The notes: generated from the sequence alone by a model not told the origin. Counted from the first letter of the stretch, positions 1-9,201 are shown. The stretch is DNA of 41,289 nt from an uncultured Coriobacteriales bacterium (GCA_934636245.1 CAKUAI010000025.1:1-41289), one strand, 5' to 3'. Program-made: numbers and translations.

Positions 1-42
1 TTCTATGTCACTTAAGCCCTGACGGGTGGAACCACCCACCCA

Positions 43-69
43 CCACAGGCATAGCCTGTGGTTTTCTTT
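43..69 (+). terminator. Rho-independent terminator of an upstream gene
   Basis: Perfect 8-bp stem CCACAGGC/GCCTGTGG with a 3-nt ATA loop, followed directly by TTTTCTTT. It would end transcription of a plus-strand gene lying before the window. It sits only about 40 bp upstream of the ClC start, so that gene has little room for its own promoter. Confidence 0.85.
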
Positions 70-108
70 CCTCTAATCAGCCCCTCCGTCCCACATTTGG
101 AGGCCCTC

Positions 109-1455
109 ATGTCAGCGTCGAAACTCACAAAGCCGCTCAACCGCCTGATGTTTCTCGTATGCGTCGCGCTCACGGGCGCGATAGCCGGCGCATTCGTGTG
201 GCTGTTCTTCCTGCTCATGGAGCATGGCATCTCGTTTGTGTGGGACACGTTGCCGAGGATGCTCGGAGGCGCACTGGCAGGCGTTGCCCCCTGGATGGCG
301 AGCGGGCCCTTTGGCTGCGCGCTGTATCCCCTTGTCGTGTGCGTGACGGGCGGCCTGATCATCGGGCTGTACGAGAAGGCTACGCACGTGCATCCCGAGG
401 AACTCACGCGCGTCATGGCGCAGGTGAAGCAGGAGGGCCGCTACCCCTATGACAAGCTGGGCCGTCTCTCGCTCGCGGCGCTGCTGCCGCTTCTCTTTGG
501 AGGCAGCATCGGTCCCGAGGCGGGTCTCACGGGCGTCATCGCAGGCTTGTGCACCTGGGTGGGCGACCGCCTGCGCCGCTTTGGGGCCGACTTCCGCGCA
601 CTCACCACGGTGGGCGTGCAGGCCGCGCTGACCGCGCTCTTCACTGCGCCGCTCTACGGCTTCGTCGCCCCGCTTTCAGGCTCGGCCGACGGACCCGACG
701 AACAGGGTCGCGAGACTGAGCTTGTGCTGCCCCGCGCTCAAAAGACGTTCGTGTACCTCTTCGCCATTGCGGGGGCGCTTGGCGCGTTTACCCTGCTCGG
801 CGGTTTGTTTGGGGGCGGCATGGGCATGCCTCGCTTCTCGGGTTCGCAGGCGGGCATGCGCGAGATCGCGCTGCTTATCCCGCTCACCCTGGTGGGTACG
901 GTGGGAGGTTGGGTATACCACGCGTCGCACCGTGCGACCAGTGCGCTTTCGACACGGATGGGTGAGCATGCGGTGGCCAAATCCGTCTTGGCAGGCCTTG
1001 TGCTGGCGCTCTGCGGCATGGCGCTACCCTACACGATGTTTGCCGGCGAGACGCAGGCGACCATGCTGCAGGCGGCGTGGGTCTCCATCCCGGCATGGGT
1101 GCTCGTAGCAACAGGCCTGGTCAAAACCGCAGTCACTCCTCTGTGCATCAATCTGGGCTGGCGCGGAGGTCACTTCTTCCCCGTCATCTTCGCGGGCATC
1201 AGCCTGGGCTATGGGTGCGCGGCGCTGCTCGGAGCCGACCCGGTGTTCTGCGTGGCCGCCTGCACCGCCGCCACCATGGGAGCCGTCATGCGCCAGCCCG
1301 TGATGGCAGGCCTGCTGCTCATCCTGTGCTTCCCGCTCAAGGGGGTCGTGGTGTTGCTCGCGGCCGCCGCAATCGGTGCTGCGATTCCGCTGCCGAAGGC
1401 GCTGCGGGCAAAGAATGCTAACGAAAACGCTTCGAGGGATGGCGACAATGCCTAA
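109..1455 (+). CDS. ClC-family chloride channel/transporter protein
   Basis: Polytopic membrane protein of 448 aa with about ten hydrophobic segments, from the voltage-gated chloride channel (ClC) family, which moves Cl- or related anions across the inner membrane. The N-terminal selectivity region reads GSIGPEAG (residues 132-139). The C-terminal signature GGHFFPVIFAG lies in the second half of the protein. In proton-coupled ClC exchangers the first motif is usually GREGP with a gating glutamate; here that position is Ile134, as in YfeO-like bacterial members. The start at 109 was chosen over the longer reading from 58 because GGAGG lies 5 nt upstream. The end overlaps the start of the K+ channel gene, so the two are probably co-transcribed. 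The transported ion is not determined by sequence. Confidence 0.85.
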   Translation: MSASKLTKPLNRLMFLVCVALTGAIAGAFVWLFFLLMEHGISFVWDTLPRMLGGALAGVAPWMASGPFGCALYPLVVCVTGGLIIGLYEKATHVHPEELTRVMAQVKQEGRYPYDKLGRLSLAALLPLLFGGSIGPEAGLTGVIAGLCTWVGDRLRRFGADFRALTTVGVQAALTALFTAPLYGFVAPLSGSADGPDEQGRETELVLPRAQKTFVYLFAIAGALGAFTLLGGLFGGGMGMPRFSGSQAGMREIALLIPLTLVGTVGGWVYHASHRATSALSTRMGEHAVAKSVLAGLVLALCGMALPYTMFAGETQATMLQAAWVSIPAWVLVATGLVKTAVTPLCINLGWRGGHFFPVIFAGISLGYGCAALLGADPVFCVAACTAATMGAVMRQPVMAGLLLILCFPLKGVVVLLAAAAIGAAIPLPKALRAKNANENASRDGDNA

Positions 1456-1930
1456 CGAGCGACAGCCCATGGCGCACGGGGCGACAGGCGCGACGAAGCG
1501 CCCCATTCTGCGCAACGCGCGCATGCTCGGCAACATCTTGCGGCACACGGGGTTTGCGCGCATCACAGTCATATTCGGCGTGCTCTTCCTCTTCTGCTCG
1601 CTCATGGTGTGGCTTGCCGATCCGGGGTGCCTCACCCTCGGCGACGGCATGTGGTTCAGCTTCGAGGCGGTGTCCACCATCGGCTTCGGTGACATCGAGG
1701 CGGCGGGGCCCGTTGCGCGCGTGGCTACCGTTGTGCTGAGCGTCTTCAGCGTCTTCTATATCGCGCTCATCACCGGCGTGGTGGTCAATTATTGCTCCAA
1801 CCTCATCAAGGCTCGGCAGAAAGACACCCTGGCCAACTTCGTCGACAGCCTTGAGCACCTGGAGGAAAAGACCCCCGAAGAGCTTGCCGAGCTGTCGGCC
1901 CGTGTGCGGGAGTATGTGGCCAAGAGGTAA
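1448..1930 (+). CDS. Two-TM potassium channel family protein (Ion_trans_2)
   Basis: Small protein of 160 aa with two transmembrane helices (about residues 38-58 and 90-115) around a pore loop. The selectivity filter is TIGFGD at residues 77-82, diagnostic of K+ channels. A charged cytoplasmic tail of about 40 residues follows; it is too short for an RCK/TrkA domain. Start 1448 was chosen because GAGGG lies 9 nt upstream; an in-frame ATG at 1439 is too close to that site. The start overlaps the ClC stop by 8 bp, so translation is probably coupled. K+ and Cl- pathways made together could support osmotic or pH balance; this is inference. Confidence 0.85.
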   Translation: MPNERQPMAHGATGATKRPILRNARMLGNILRHTGFARITVIFGVLFLFCSLMVWLADPGCLTLGDGMWFSFEAVSTIGFGDIEAAGPVARVATVVLSVFSVFYIALITGVVVNYCSNLIKARQKDTLANFVDSLEHLEEKTPEELAELSARVREYVAKR

Positions 1931-2380
1931 CGCCTTGGGGGCGCCATCGCCACGCACACGGAGGCGCACCCAAAGTGCAGCGGCTCGCAAAATCGGCACT
2001 ACACGTGCGGCGCGGGATCGAGCAGCCATGCGGCAGCGCCTCGCAACGCCGACGGTTGGCCGTGTCACCACCGCAACGCCCATCACACGACAATCCCCAC
2101 CGCCTGTCCAGCTGCAGGGAGAATGCCAGCTTACGAATCATGGGCATATGTCGCTCTAGACAACATGCCGCAGACTTGATTGCGTGGGAGTCTCTCGCCT
2201 CGGCCTTGGGATGGCCGTGCCCCTCGCTCCAGGATTTCTCCCGCCACAATCGGCAGCCGGCCCTCCCGTCGCGCGGGCGGAAGAGCCGACTGTGAGAGCA
2301 TCTTGGCACTTTCGGCACCGACGACTACACCAGGACCGCCGGCGCCGTCTGCGCGTTAGATGCAGCGGGCATGGGAAGCG
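1931..2380. other. Intergenic region, nothing recognised
   Basis: About 450 bp between the convergent K+ channel gene and the acidic Tat-protein gene. Open frames here are short, lack ribosome binding sites and resemble no family known to me. No convincing U-tailed terminator was found, though convergent transcription must end here. Confidence 0.5.
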
Positions 2381-4087
2381 CTAGGCCATGTACACCGCGA
2401 TGGCGTCGACCTCGCGCCAAATCCACTTCGTCTTGTTGCCTTGCGTGGTGGATTCGGCAAACTCGGCCTCGGCACCGGCGCCCGAGTCTTTTGCCACTTT
2501 AAGGTAGTAGTAGCCGTACACCACGGTGTTGTACCCGTCGCTTCGCTTTATCTTCTTTTTGCGTATCGGCTCGTCGAGGGCAAAGAGGTCGATGGAGTCC
2601 ATGCCGCTGGGGCTGGCCACGTTGCCCTCCTCGCTGTCGAACAGGGCGTACTTCAGCGAAATGTCCCCGCCGTAGCCACGCACGAGACGCGCCACCACGC
2701 CTGCGCTCATCACGGGCTTGCCGGTCGCATCCTGCATGAACTGCCTCTGCTGCGTGCCGCCCTTCTCGCAGGAGCGCACGGTGCAGGCCGTGGGATTGAG
2801 CTCGAACTCGCACCCCGGAACCTGAAAGCGCCTGACCCCCTCGCGGCGAACCACTTGACCGTCTTCGAACATCTGCAAAATGGTGCCGTACTTGCCCTCG
2901 GGCGTCATGGCCCCGTTCTCGGCAATCAGGTTGCCGCCGGTAGCCGCGTCCACCGCTGCCTGGGCGTTTGTGCCGAACAGGTCACCCAGCGCCACATATG
3001 CCTGCCGATAATCCTCCTCGCCAGGACCACCGCTCGCCCGTTGATCGGCATGGGACTCAAGATAGTCGCGCAGGCACACGAGCAGGTACGACGCCATCAT
3101 GACGAACCGCGAGCATGCGTAGTCGCGGAACTGCTGACGGGCGTCATAGGCCTGGTGCTCCCAGCGATACTCATGTATGCACAGCTCGTCAAACGCCCCG
3201 ACCACGTTCGTTCCCGTCCTCTGCTGCGTATCAAGCAGCGCTCCGGCCATTTCGTCCACAAAGGCAAGAAGCGTTTGCTTGCCGCCGACCTTGTAGTTGT
3301 CTTTGCCGGAGGCCGGGAACAAGACGTTCTCGGCAAATCTCAGACGAGCCGCGAGCAGGCCGGACTCATTGCCCACATAGTCCTTGTCCATCTGGTCAAG
3401 CTCGCCACCGATAAGCTCGGTGTAACGGTTGGTGGGGCCCGCGTACTTGTTCATGAAGTCGTCGATTTGCCCCTTGAACTTGTCTGTTTCGAGAAGCTCG
3501 TAGACAGCGCGCAACGTCGCGTCCATCGAGTCAAGCTTGTTTTGAATCTCGTCGAGCTTGGAGATGATTTGCGCGGAGGAGTCGTCTGAGCCGAACACGA
3601 TGTCCATGAACTGGCTCTTGCCGTAATTCATGGCCGTGTTCCAGGCCGTTTTGCCCAGAGACTTCAAGGCGTTGAAAACAATGTCCTCAAGGACCGCGTT
3701 CAAGCCGTCGACGTCGGGCACATAGTTGAACATGACGTCGGCGCCGACAATCGCCGCCTCGTCCTCGTCCAAGTCAAGGTAGGGGGAGTCTTCTTCCAGC
3801 TCAATGGGCGGGAAATACTCCAGCGGGTCCTCAAGGTAGTCCCCGTCCTCCCAGACCACATCGAGATTTGCGGCCTCCTCGGGGGACAGCCACACTTCCT
3901 CGTCCTCAGGCGGGAACCACTCCTCGTCCTCAACCGGCTCGAGGTCCTCGGCGGGCTCGGTGGGATCCTCAACAAGCTCGACGTCCTCATCGGCGAAGGC
4001 GCGGGCTACGTGCGTGGCGGCGGCGCCCAGCGCAAGCGCCCCGGCCGTGGCAACGAAATTCCTGCGTGTGCTTGTCTTGTTCGTCAT
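2381..4087 (-). CDS. Tat-exported acidic protein of unknown function
   Basis: Protein of 568 aa, family not recognised. The N-terminus (TSTRRNF followed by a hydrophobic, Ala-rich stretch to about residue 30) is a twin-arginine signal. Residues about 32-125 are extremely rich in Glu and Asp with scattered Pro. A hydrophobic-amphipathic region (about 130-165) comes next, then a heptad-like segment containing KLDEIQNKLDSMDATL (about 180-205). The C-terminal half is a mixed domain with several Cys. A helical hairpin followed by a KLDEIQ-type coiled coil is also seen in some helical pore-forming proteins, but this resemblance is only suggestive. Start 4087 was chosen over 4165 because it begins the Tat signal and has GAGGAAAGG upstream. 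The gene lies 235 bp downstream of a LuxR regulator gene on the same strand. Confidence 0.75.
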   Translation of the reverse strand: MTNKTSTRRNFVATAGALALGAAATHVARAFADEDVELVEDPTEPAEDLEPVEDEEWFPPEDEEVWLSPEEAANLDVVWEDGDYLEDPLEYFPPIELEEDSPYLDLDEDEAAIVGADVMFNYVPDVDGLNAVLEDIVFNALKSLGKTAWNTAMNYGKSQFMDIVFGSDDSSAQIISKLDEIQNKLDSMDATLRAVYELLETDKFKGQIDDFMNKYAGPTNRYTELIGGELDQMDKDYVGNESGLLAARLRFAENVLFPASGKDNYKVGGKQTLLAFVDEMAGALLDTQQRTGTNVVGAFDELCIHEYRWEHQAYDARQQFRDYACSRFVMMASYLLVCLRDYLESHADQRASGGPGEEDYRQAYVALGDLFGTNAQAAVDAATGGNLIAENGAMTPEGKYGTILQMFEDGQVVRREGVRRFQVPGCEFELNPTACTVRSCEKGGTQQRQFMQDATGKPVMSAGVVARLVRGYGGDISLKYALFDSEEGNVASPSGMDSIDLFALDEPIRKKKIKRSDGYNTVVYGYYYLKVAKDSGAGAEAEFAESTTQGNKTKWIWREVDAIAVYMA

Positions 4088-4251
4088 CGTGTGTCCCCTT
4101 TCCTCGAAAGCGGCCAAAGCACGGGGCAGCGAGCCGACGTACGCGACGGCGCGGGCTGACGACATCGCGCATCCCGTTTACCTGCATGAATGTAAGGATA
4201 TCAAGCAAAAAAACGGGAGCCCTCACACCAATCAGGAGGAAAACGGGTGAC

Positions 4252-4284
4252 TCTGGAGGATGAGGGGAAACGAGGCCCTCCGGA
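4252..4284 (-). terminator. Possible terminator after the soluble LuxR gene
   Basis: Imperfect hairpin with arms TCTGGAGG and CCTCCGGA just past the minus-strand LuxR stop at 4323. On the minus strand it is followed by a pyrimidine-rich stretch (CCCGTTTTCCTCC). Weak but well placed. Confidence 0.4.
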
Positions 4285-4322
4285 AAAGCGGGGCCCGCGC
4301 GACAATCTCCGAAGCGTGCTCC

Positions 4323-5324
4323 TCAGCGCAGCATGAATCCCGCAAGCTCCTTGCGGCTTGTGATGCCAAGCTTTTGATAGACGCCCTTCAGGTGCGTCTT
4401 CACCGTGTTTTGCGAGATGTCGAGGAACTCCGCCACCTCGCGAACAGACCAGCCGCGGTTGACGAGCATAGCGATGGAGAACTCCGTGGTGCTGAGGTTG
4501 TCGGCCACGTCCTCCCCGGTACGCGGGTTGTGCACGCGCCGCCAGCCAGCGCTGAAGCGATACGTGATGTCGATGACGCGCCGGTACAGCACGGGATCGA
4601 CCGGCTTGATGCATGTCTCGATGAGACCGCCAAGCAGGCCGTGATGCTCGGCCAGGCCCTGGATGAGCCCGTCGGGAGCGGCGAGCGACCACGCACGATG
4701 GAACAGCTCCTTGGCGTAGGCCACCTTTTTGAGCGACATGGCGTCCATGCAGCACACAAGGTGCAGGTAGAGGGCAGGAATCGGCCGCAGCGCAGTCGCC
4801 ATGCCCAGCGCCCCCTCGGCAATGCCCAACGAGTAGGCGTAGTCGCCGGCAAGATATGCCTGGTGCGCGCGAACATAGGAGAGAAACAGCTTGACGCCTT
4901 CGCCAAGCCGGGGCATCAGCGATCGAGGGGACGGGTCGTCCGTGGCCAAGGCGCTGGGCACGTCGAGATGGAGCAGCGAGAATGCGGCGTCGCGAGCAAA
5001 AATGGCAGCAGGTCGGTCTCCTTCGCTCGCGGTTTGAGCTTGACGTTCCAGCACGTCGAGGGCATAGCGAGTTTGGGCAACCTGGCCAAGCGGCAAGCTG
5101 GCATAGGCAAAGATGAAGCATGCGGAGCTGCGCAGGGCCACGTCGGGGGCCTCAAGGTAAGGGCGGGACAGGGCGGCGGCGTCTTCGGGCCGTCCCTGAA
5201 AGTACGCAAGCTCCGCCATCGCAATGGCGCGCTCGTCAGCGTCGATGAACGACTCAGCGCACGCCTGGGCTTCACCCAGGGCAAACGGGCTGTTGACAAG
5301 CGGCATGAGGATGGAATGCGACAT
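4323..5324 (-). CDS. Soluble LuxR-family transcriptional regulator
   Basis: Protein of 333 aa with a C-terminal LuxR helix-turn-helix (about residues 270-330; core VREVAEFLDISQNTVKTHL, then KLGITSRKEL). The N-terminal 250 residues are helical and TPR-like, with repeated Ala/Leu pairs, and have no membrane segments. This separates it from the four membrane LuxR regulators later in the window. The start at 5324 follows GGGAGG; the upstream in-frame extension from 5510 is Arg/Pro-rich and lacks a ribosome binding site. It precedes the Tat-exported acidic protein on the same strand and may control it (inference from position). Ligand unknown. Confidence 0.8.
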   Translation of the reverse strand: MSHSILMPLVNSPFALGEAQACAESFIDADERAIAMAELAYFQGRPEDAAALSRPYLEAPDVALRSSACFIFAYASLPLGQVAQTRYALDVLERQAQTASEGDRPAAIFARDAAFSLLHLDVPSALATDDPSPRSLMPRLGEGVKLFLSYVRAHQAYLAGDYAYSLGIAEGALGMATALRPIPALYLHLVCCMDAMSLKKVAYAKELFHRAWSLAAPDGLIQGLAEHHGLLGGLIETCIKPVDPVLYRRVIDITYRFSAGWRRVHNPRTGEDVADNLSTTEFSIAMLVNRGWSVREVAEFLDISQNTVKTHLKGVYQKLGITSRKELAGFMLR

Positions 5325-5470
5325 GCGAAGACCTCCCGAGAGTAGCCTGGGGGAATCATAGCGCATGCGAACAGCGTCTGACCGCGGCACGTGCCTTGGC
5401 CGCGACGTATGGCAGGCGGGCCGGGCAAGACAGGCAAGCCCTGTGCGACCAGCGCGAACAAAAACGGAGT

Positions 5471-5503
5471 TCTTTCCGCAAAATGGCACATCTCCAGCCG
5501 CTT
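5471..5503 (+). repeat. Degenerate copy of the dispersed GCTTCCGCA/TCTCCAGCC repeat
   Basis: Contains TTTCCGCA and, after a short spacer, TCTCCAGCCGC, matching the copies at 5642, 24891 and 36950 less well. It faces the copy at 5642. Confidence 0.35.
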
Positions 5504-5641
5504 GCCGCACGGCTCATGGGCTCTCAACCACGCTTGCACAATAACTGGGATTTTCTTCAACCTTTTTACCAGGCACTTTGCAGTGTAAAGAATCTCGGGC
5601 AGCAATGTGGCCCTTGAAAAGCACGCCTATCCCAACATGTA

Positions 5642-5674
5642 GCGGCTGGAGAACCTCGTTTTTGCGGAAACATC
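5642..5674 (-). repeat. Dispersed intergenic repeat, copy a
   Basis: On the minus strand it reads GATGTTTCCGCA, a 5-7 nt spacer, then GAGGTTCTCCAGCCGC. The same pattern recurs at 24891-24923 and 36950-36982. It lies in the 720-bp gene-free stretch 5325-6045, where no gene was recognised. Confidence 0.65.
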
Positions 5675-5753
5675 TCCCCCATTAGGCTACGCGACAACTT
5701 GGCAATCCAAGCATTCGCAGCGCTGGAGGTTCAACTCGATTGCCAAGACACGC

Positions 5754-5789
5754 GAAAGGCGGCCTCCGCATACTCGGAAGCCGCCTTTC
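5754..5789. terminator. Strong hairpin downstream of the MFS gene
   Basis: Perfect 10-bp arms GAAAGGCGGC and GCCGCCTTTC, with an inner TCCG/CGGA extension. It lies about 260 bp past the end of the minus-strand MFS gene. U-tracts are short on both sides, so it may be a terminator or a structured repeat. Confidence 0.45.
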
Positions 5790-6045
5790 AGTTGGCGCAA
5801 GAGCAACCTGTAATCAACTGTGCAAACAGGGGTCGGGGAAACAATGATTGGGCGGGCCACCCCATCGAGCATATTTCCTATTTGCGCTGGCGCAATGGCG
5901 AAGCACGAGACCCTGGCTCATTGTTTCTCATATGCTGCCTCCCGCTTGCCGCCTCGCCTGTGCAATGGCGAAACGCCGAAACTTTCGGTCGTTTGTTGGC
6001 CCGGCGTGCCCACGATCGGGCGGGCAGGCGGCCTCCTTTGAGACG

Positions 6046-8211
6046 CTAGTCGATCTGCTCCATCATCGCATGAAGCACGTTGCGACGGGAGAGGGCGCCA
6101 ACGAGCACGCCGTTGCTGGTGACGGGCATCTTCTTGATGCGACGCTTGGCGAGAGTCGCGCATGCCACGTCGAGCGGCGTATCGATGTCGACCGAGATGA
6201 CGCGCTTGGTGGCGAGCTCCATCACGTTGAGGTTGGCAAGAGCGGCAAGACGGCCTTCCATGTCCTCGCCGTCCTGCACCGACAGGCTCACGCCGGCCGA
6301 GGGACTCGACATGTTGAAGTCATTGCGGGCCAGGTAGTGCATGATGTCGCCGTCGGTTACATAGCCCACGAGCTTGCCGGCGGGGTCGACGACCGACACG
6401 CCCGAGGTGTTCGTGGACGCCAGGATGGCGATAACCTCGCGCATGCAGGCGGAGTCGGAGACGGTGGCCGCGTTGTGGTTCATGACCTGGGCAAGCGTGA
6501 AGCCGGAGAGTGCCTTGTCGGCCACACGAGCAAATGCGTCGGAGGGGACGGAGACATCAGCGAAAGGCGCGCCGCCAGCACCAGCGGCCTGGCCGACGGA
6601 ACTCCCGTCTTTGGCGAGGTCGGCGCCAAGCTCGGAGGAGGCGGCACTGGCAGTCGCCTGGCGCGCGCCAGTCGTTGGAGCGCTCGCTCGCACGGTGGCG
6701 GGCCTTCCCGCCTGGAGTGTGCCGTCAACCGCAGGCACGCCCGCCTTCGAGCCAGCCGTGGCCGCCGGACCGCTCGGCACGCCGGCTTGCATGCCGGCCG
6801 TGGCAGCCGCCCCGTTCGGCACGGCGGCCTTCTTCTTGTCGCGCACGAACACCAGGATGAGCGCGATAGCGCACGCGGCGAGAAGGGCCGTGGTGCAGAA
6901 CGACGCGTGGTAGCCGGCAAACGTGCGCTCCACTCCCGCGAGGTTGGAGGCGGCGCCCGACACAGTCGCGGCGACCGACACGAGCAGGGCCGTGCCGAAG
7001 GAGGCCGCCACCTGGTTGATCGTGTTGGAGGTGGACTGGGCGTGCTGAATCGCCTCGTTGGGAAGCGAGTTCACGCCCCAGGTGTTGACCGGCGTCATCG
7101 TGAACTGGATGCCGATGGCGAGCACCGCGTACATCACCGAGACCAGAAGGACGGGCGAATCGGCACGGAACTGGGTGAAGCCCAGCACGCCGCACAGGAT
7201 GACAGCGGCACCGATGAGCACGGGCACGCGGACGCCGAACTTGTCGAACAGACGCCCCGCCAGCATGCCCGTAAACGCGCCGATGAGGGCACCAGGCAGA
7301 AGGGTGAGTCCGCTTACCGTGGCGCTCTGGCCAAGCACGCCCTGGATGTAGAGCGGCATGACGGTCTCCATGCCGATGAGGGCGGCCTGGAAGAGGGCGA
7401 TGACGATGACGACGGTGCGGTAGTTGGCCGTCTTAAGGATGTCGACGCGCAGCATAGGTTCGGCAAGGTTGAGCTGGCGATATGCGTAGAGACCGACAAG
7501 CGCGATGCCTGCGACGATGAGACCGACCGTAAAGCCGAGGTTGGCGGAAGAACTGACCGACGACAGGCCATAGAGCAGGCAGATGAGGCCGCAGGTAGAA
7601 AGCACGACGGACAGCAGGTCAAACTTAGAGCGCTTGAACTCGCCGTAAGGCTTGAGCATCTTTGCAGCGCAGGCAACGATGATTGCCGCGACGACGGCGA
7701 CAATGACGAAAATCGCGCGCCAGCCCACCGTGTCGACCAGCACGCCCGAAAGGGAGGGGCCGATGGTGGGCGCGAAGCCAATGACGAGGCCGATGATGCC
7801 CATGGCGCTGCCGCGGCGCTCACGTGGGATGACAAGCAGGATGACGCTGAACACCATGGGCATCACGAAGCCCGTGGCACAAGCCTGCATCACGCGGCCC
7901 AAAAGCAGCAGCGGGAACACCGGGGCAACAGCCGAGACAAGGCTGCCAGCCGCAAAGAGCGTCATGCCGCCAATGAAAAGCTTGCGTGTGGACAAGCGGC
8001 CCATGAGATATGCCGCAAGGGGAATGACGACGGCCTCGGTAAGAGCATAGCCAGAGGTAAGCCACTGCACAGTTGTGGAGGCAAGTCCCATATCTGCCAT
8101 AATGGTAGGCAAAGCAGGCGTGAGCAGCGTAGCGTTAAGCACCGCGACAAACGCGCCTGCAAGCAGCACCACTATCATCTGCAGCTGGTTTTTTGCAAGT
8201 CCTAGACCCAT
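6046..8211 (-). CDS. MFS drug-efflux-type transporter (DHA2-like) fused to CBS domain pair
   Basis: Protein of 721 aa. Residues about 1-470 are a major facilitator of the DHA2/EmrB type with many hydrophobic segments; the motif-A-like loop LMGRLSTRK and a motif-C-like GFAPTIGPSLSG are visible. Residues about 475-560 are a low-complexity Ala/Gly/Pro/Thr linker. The C-terminal ~160 residues form two CBS modules, the first ending VGYVTDGDIMHYLA and the second VLVGALSRRNVLHAM. CBS pairs usually bind adenine nucleotides and gate the attached protein, so export may respond to energy or nucleotide state (inference). The start at 8211 has AAGGAG upstream; the longer start at 8250 does not. It is divergent from a MarR regulator, the usual arrangement for a repressed exporter. 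Confidence 0.85.
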   Translation of the reverse strand: MGLGLAKNQLQMIVVLLAGAFVAVLNATLLTPALPTIMADMGLASTTVQWLTSGYALTEAVVIPLAAYLMGRLSTRKLFIGGMTLFAAGSLVSAVAPVFPLLLLGRVMQACATGFVMPMVFSVILLVIPRERRGSAMGIIGLVIGFAPTIGPSLSGVLVDTVGWRAIFVIVAVVAAIIVACAAKMLKPYGEFKRSKFDLLSVVLSTCGLICLLYGLSSVSSSANLGFTVGLIVAGIALVGLYAYRQLNLAEPMLRVDILKTANYRTVVIVIALFQAALIGMETVMPLYIQGVLGQSATVSGLTLLPGALIGAFTGMLAGRLFDKFGVRVPVLIGAAVILCGVLGFTQFRADSPVLLVSVMYAVLAIGIQFTMTPVNTWGVNSLPNEAIQHAQSTSNTINQVAASFGTALLVSVAATVSGAASNLAGVERTFAGYHASFCTTALLAACAIALILVFVRDKKKAAVPNGAAATAGMQAGVPSGPAATAGSKAGVPAVDGTLQAGRPATVRASAPTTGARQATASAASSELGADLAKDGSSVGQAAGAGGAPFADVSVPSDAFARVADKALSGFTLAQVMNHNAATVSDSACMREVIAILASTNTSGVSVVDPAGKLVGYVTDGDIMHYLARNDFNMSSPSAGVSLSVQDGEDMEGRLAALANLNVMELATKRVISVDIDTPLDVACATLAKRRIKKMPVTSNGVLVGALSRRNVLHAMMEQID

Positions 8212-8439
8212 GGGTCTCCTTTCTCGACACCGCCCTCGCCCAGGCTCCATACCCTCGCGTAAGGTGCAAACAGTTGATAAACAGCAAGTGTAGAAAACAA
8301 GCGCGCAGTTTACTTCAACGGTTGACCTTTATCAATTGATGGCACAGAATTTTCGAATTCCTTGGGGCGTGATATATTATGTTGGGTGAATGCCTCGCCG
8401 CTTGCTTGCGGTGAGACCGTAGTCGCGAAGGGCACTTGT
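8212..8439. promoter_or_regulatory. Divergent MFS/MarR control region
   Basis: AT-rich for this genome. It contains the perfect palindrome ATCAATTGAT (8331-8340), which overlaps TTTATCAA, and a related GTTGATAA at 8273-8280 in opposite orientation. A TTGACC box (8322-8327) could be a -35 element toward the MarR gene. Symmetric TTGAT half-sites fit MarR binding (inference). Confidence 0.5.
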
Positions 8440-9081
8440 ATGGACTCGTATCCGGCCAATCACAACGTGCGGCAGCAGCTCGCGGGGCCGCAGGACAAGA
8501 GCGGCAGCGCCGCGAAGGCTGGTGGCGTGGACGGCCGGCGGGCCGCCCAGCAAGCTGTCGGCCTTGATGGCGACACGTACGAACACCAATACGACAGCGA
8601 GCCGCCCTCGTGCGAGACGATGCCCTCGCCAGAGAAACATCGCGTACCGACGCTGGCCCCTCAGGAGGTGCTGCTCGACGCGGCGTGCGCCTTCGACAGT
8701 TTGGCGCGCTACGTCACGGCCGGCAATTTTGACCAGCTCAGCAAGGCGCAGGCCGACGCCGTCATGCGCATCGCCCTTTTCGGCCCCGCAAGCATGACCG
8801 AGCTTGCCAGCGGCCTGGGCGTCTCAAAAGAGCACGTGACCCGCGCCGTGGCGGACCTTGAGGAGCAGGGGCTTGTGACGAAACGCCGCAATGCCGAAAA
8901 CAGGCGCATCGTGGAAGCCGTGCTCACCGAAAAAGGCGAAGAGGCCGTAACCGCCATCCGCCTGGCCTCTATCGAACGGCTCGAAAAGCCCCTTTCCAGC
9001 CTCTCCCCCGCCGACCGCGACGAACTCGCAGGGCTTTCGACCAGGGCCGTGGCGCTGCTGCTGAAGATTAGGCTGGGGTAG
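8440..9081 (+). CDS. MarR-family transcriptional regulator
   Basis: Protein of 213 aa. The C-terminal ~150 residues form a MarR winged helix: SMTELASGLGVSKEHVTRAV is the recognition helix-turn-helix, followed by the wing (LVTKRRNAENRRIVEAVLTEKG) and a helical dimerisation tail. The first ~70 residues are polar, probably disordered, and longer than usual for the family. The ATG at 8440 follows GAAGGG; a TTG at 8362 would add 26 residues. It diverges from the MFS-CBS exporter, its likely target. A repressor released by an exporter substrate is the usual model, not proven here. Confidence 0.8.
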   Translation: MDSYPANHNVRQQLAGPQDKSGSAAKAGGVDGRRAAQQAVGLDGDTYEHQYDSEPPSCETMPSPEKHRVPTLAPQEVLLDAACAFDSLARYVTAGNFDQLSKAQADAVMRIALFGPASMTELASGLGVSKEHVTRAVADLEEQGLVTKRRNAENRRIVEAVLTEKGEEAVTAIRLASIERLEKPLSSLSPADRDELAGLSTRAVALLLKIRLG

Positions 9082-9103
9082 GGACGAAGCGTTTCTCGCC
9101 AAC

Positions 9104-9143
9104 ACCCAAAAGCGGGCGAGGCCCCGGTTGGAGTCTCGCCCGC
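9104..9143 (-). terminator. Terminator after the anti-sigma gene (convergent with MarR)
   Basis: Perfect 9-bp arms GCGGGCGAG (9112-9120) and CTCGCCCGC (9135-9143). On the minus strand the hairpin is followed by TTTTGGG, so it ends the sigma/anti-sigma operon. It may also stop MarR transcripts from the other side, less efficiently. Confidence 0.75.
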
Positions 9144-9201
9144 CCATAAGCCTGTCCGTATGTTACGCCCTAGAACGCGCATCTCCCCCTAGCAGCACAT
9201 T

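Noticed and set aside
2360..3589. 409-codon plus-strand frame opposite the acidic Tat protein
   Set aside because: The minus-strand frame has a Tat signal and ribosome binding site; the plus frame has neither.
5848..8205. 785-codon plus-strand frame opposite the MFS-CBS gene
   Set aside because: His/Arg/Glu-rich composition with no domain; the minus strand encodes a clear transporter.
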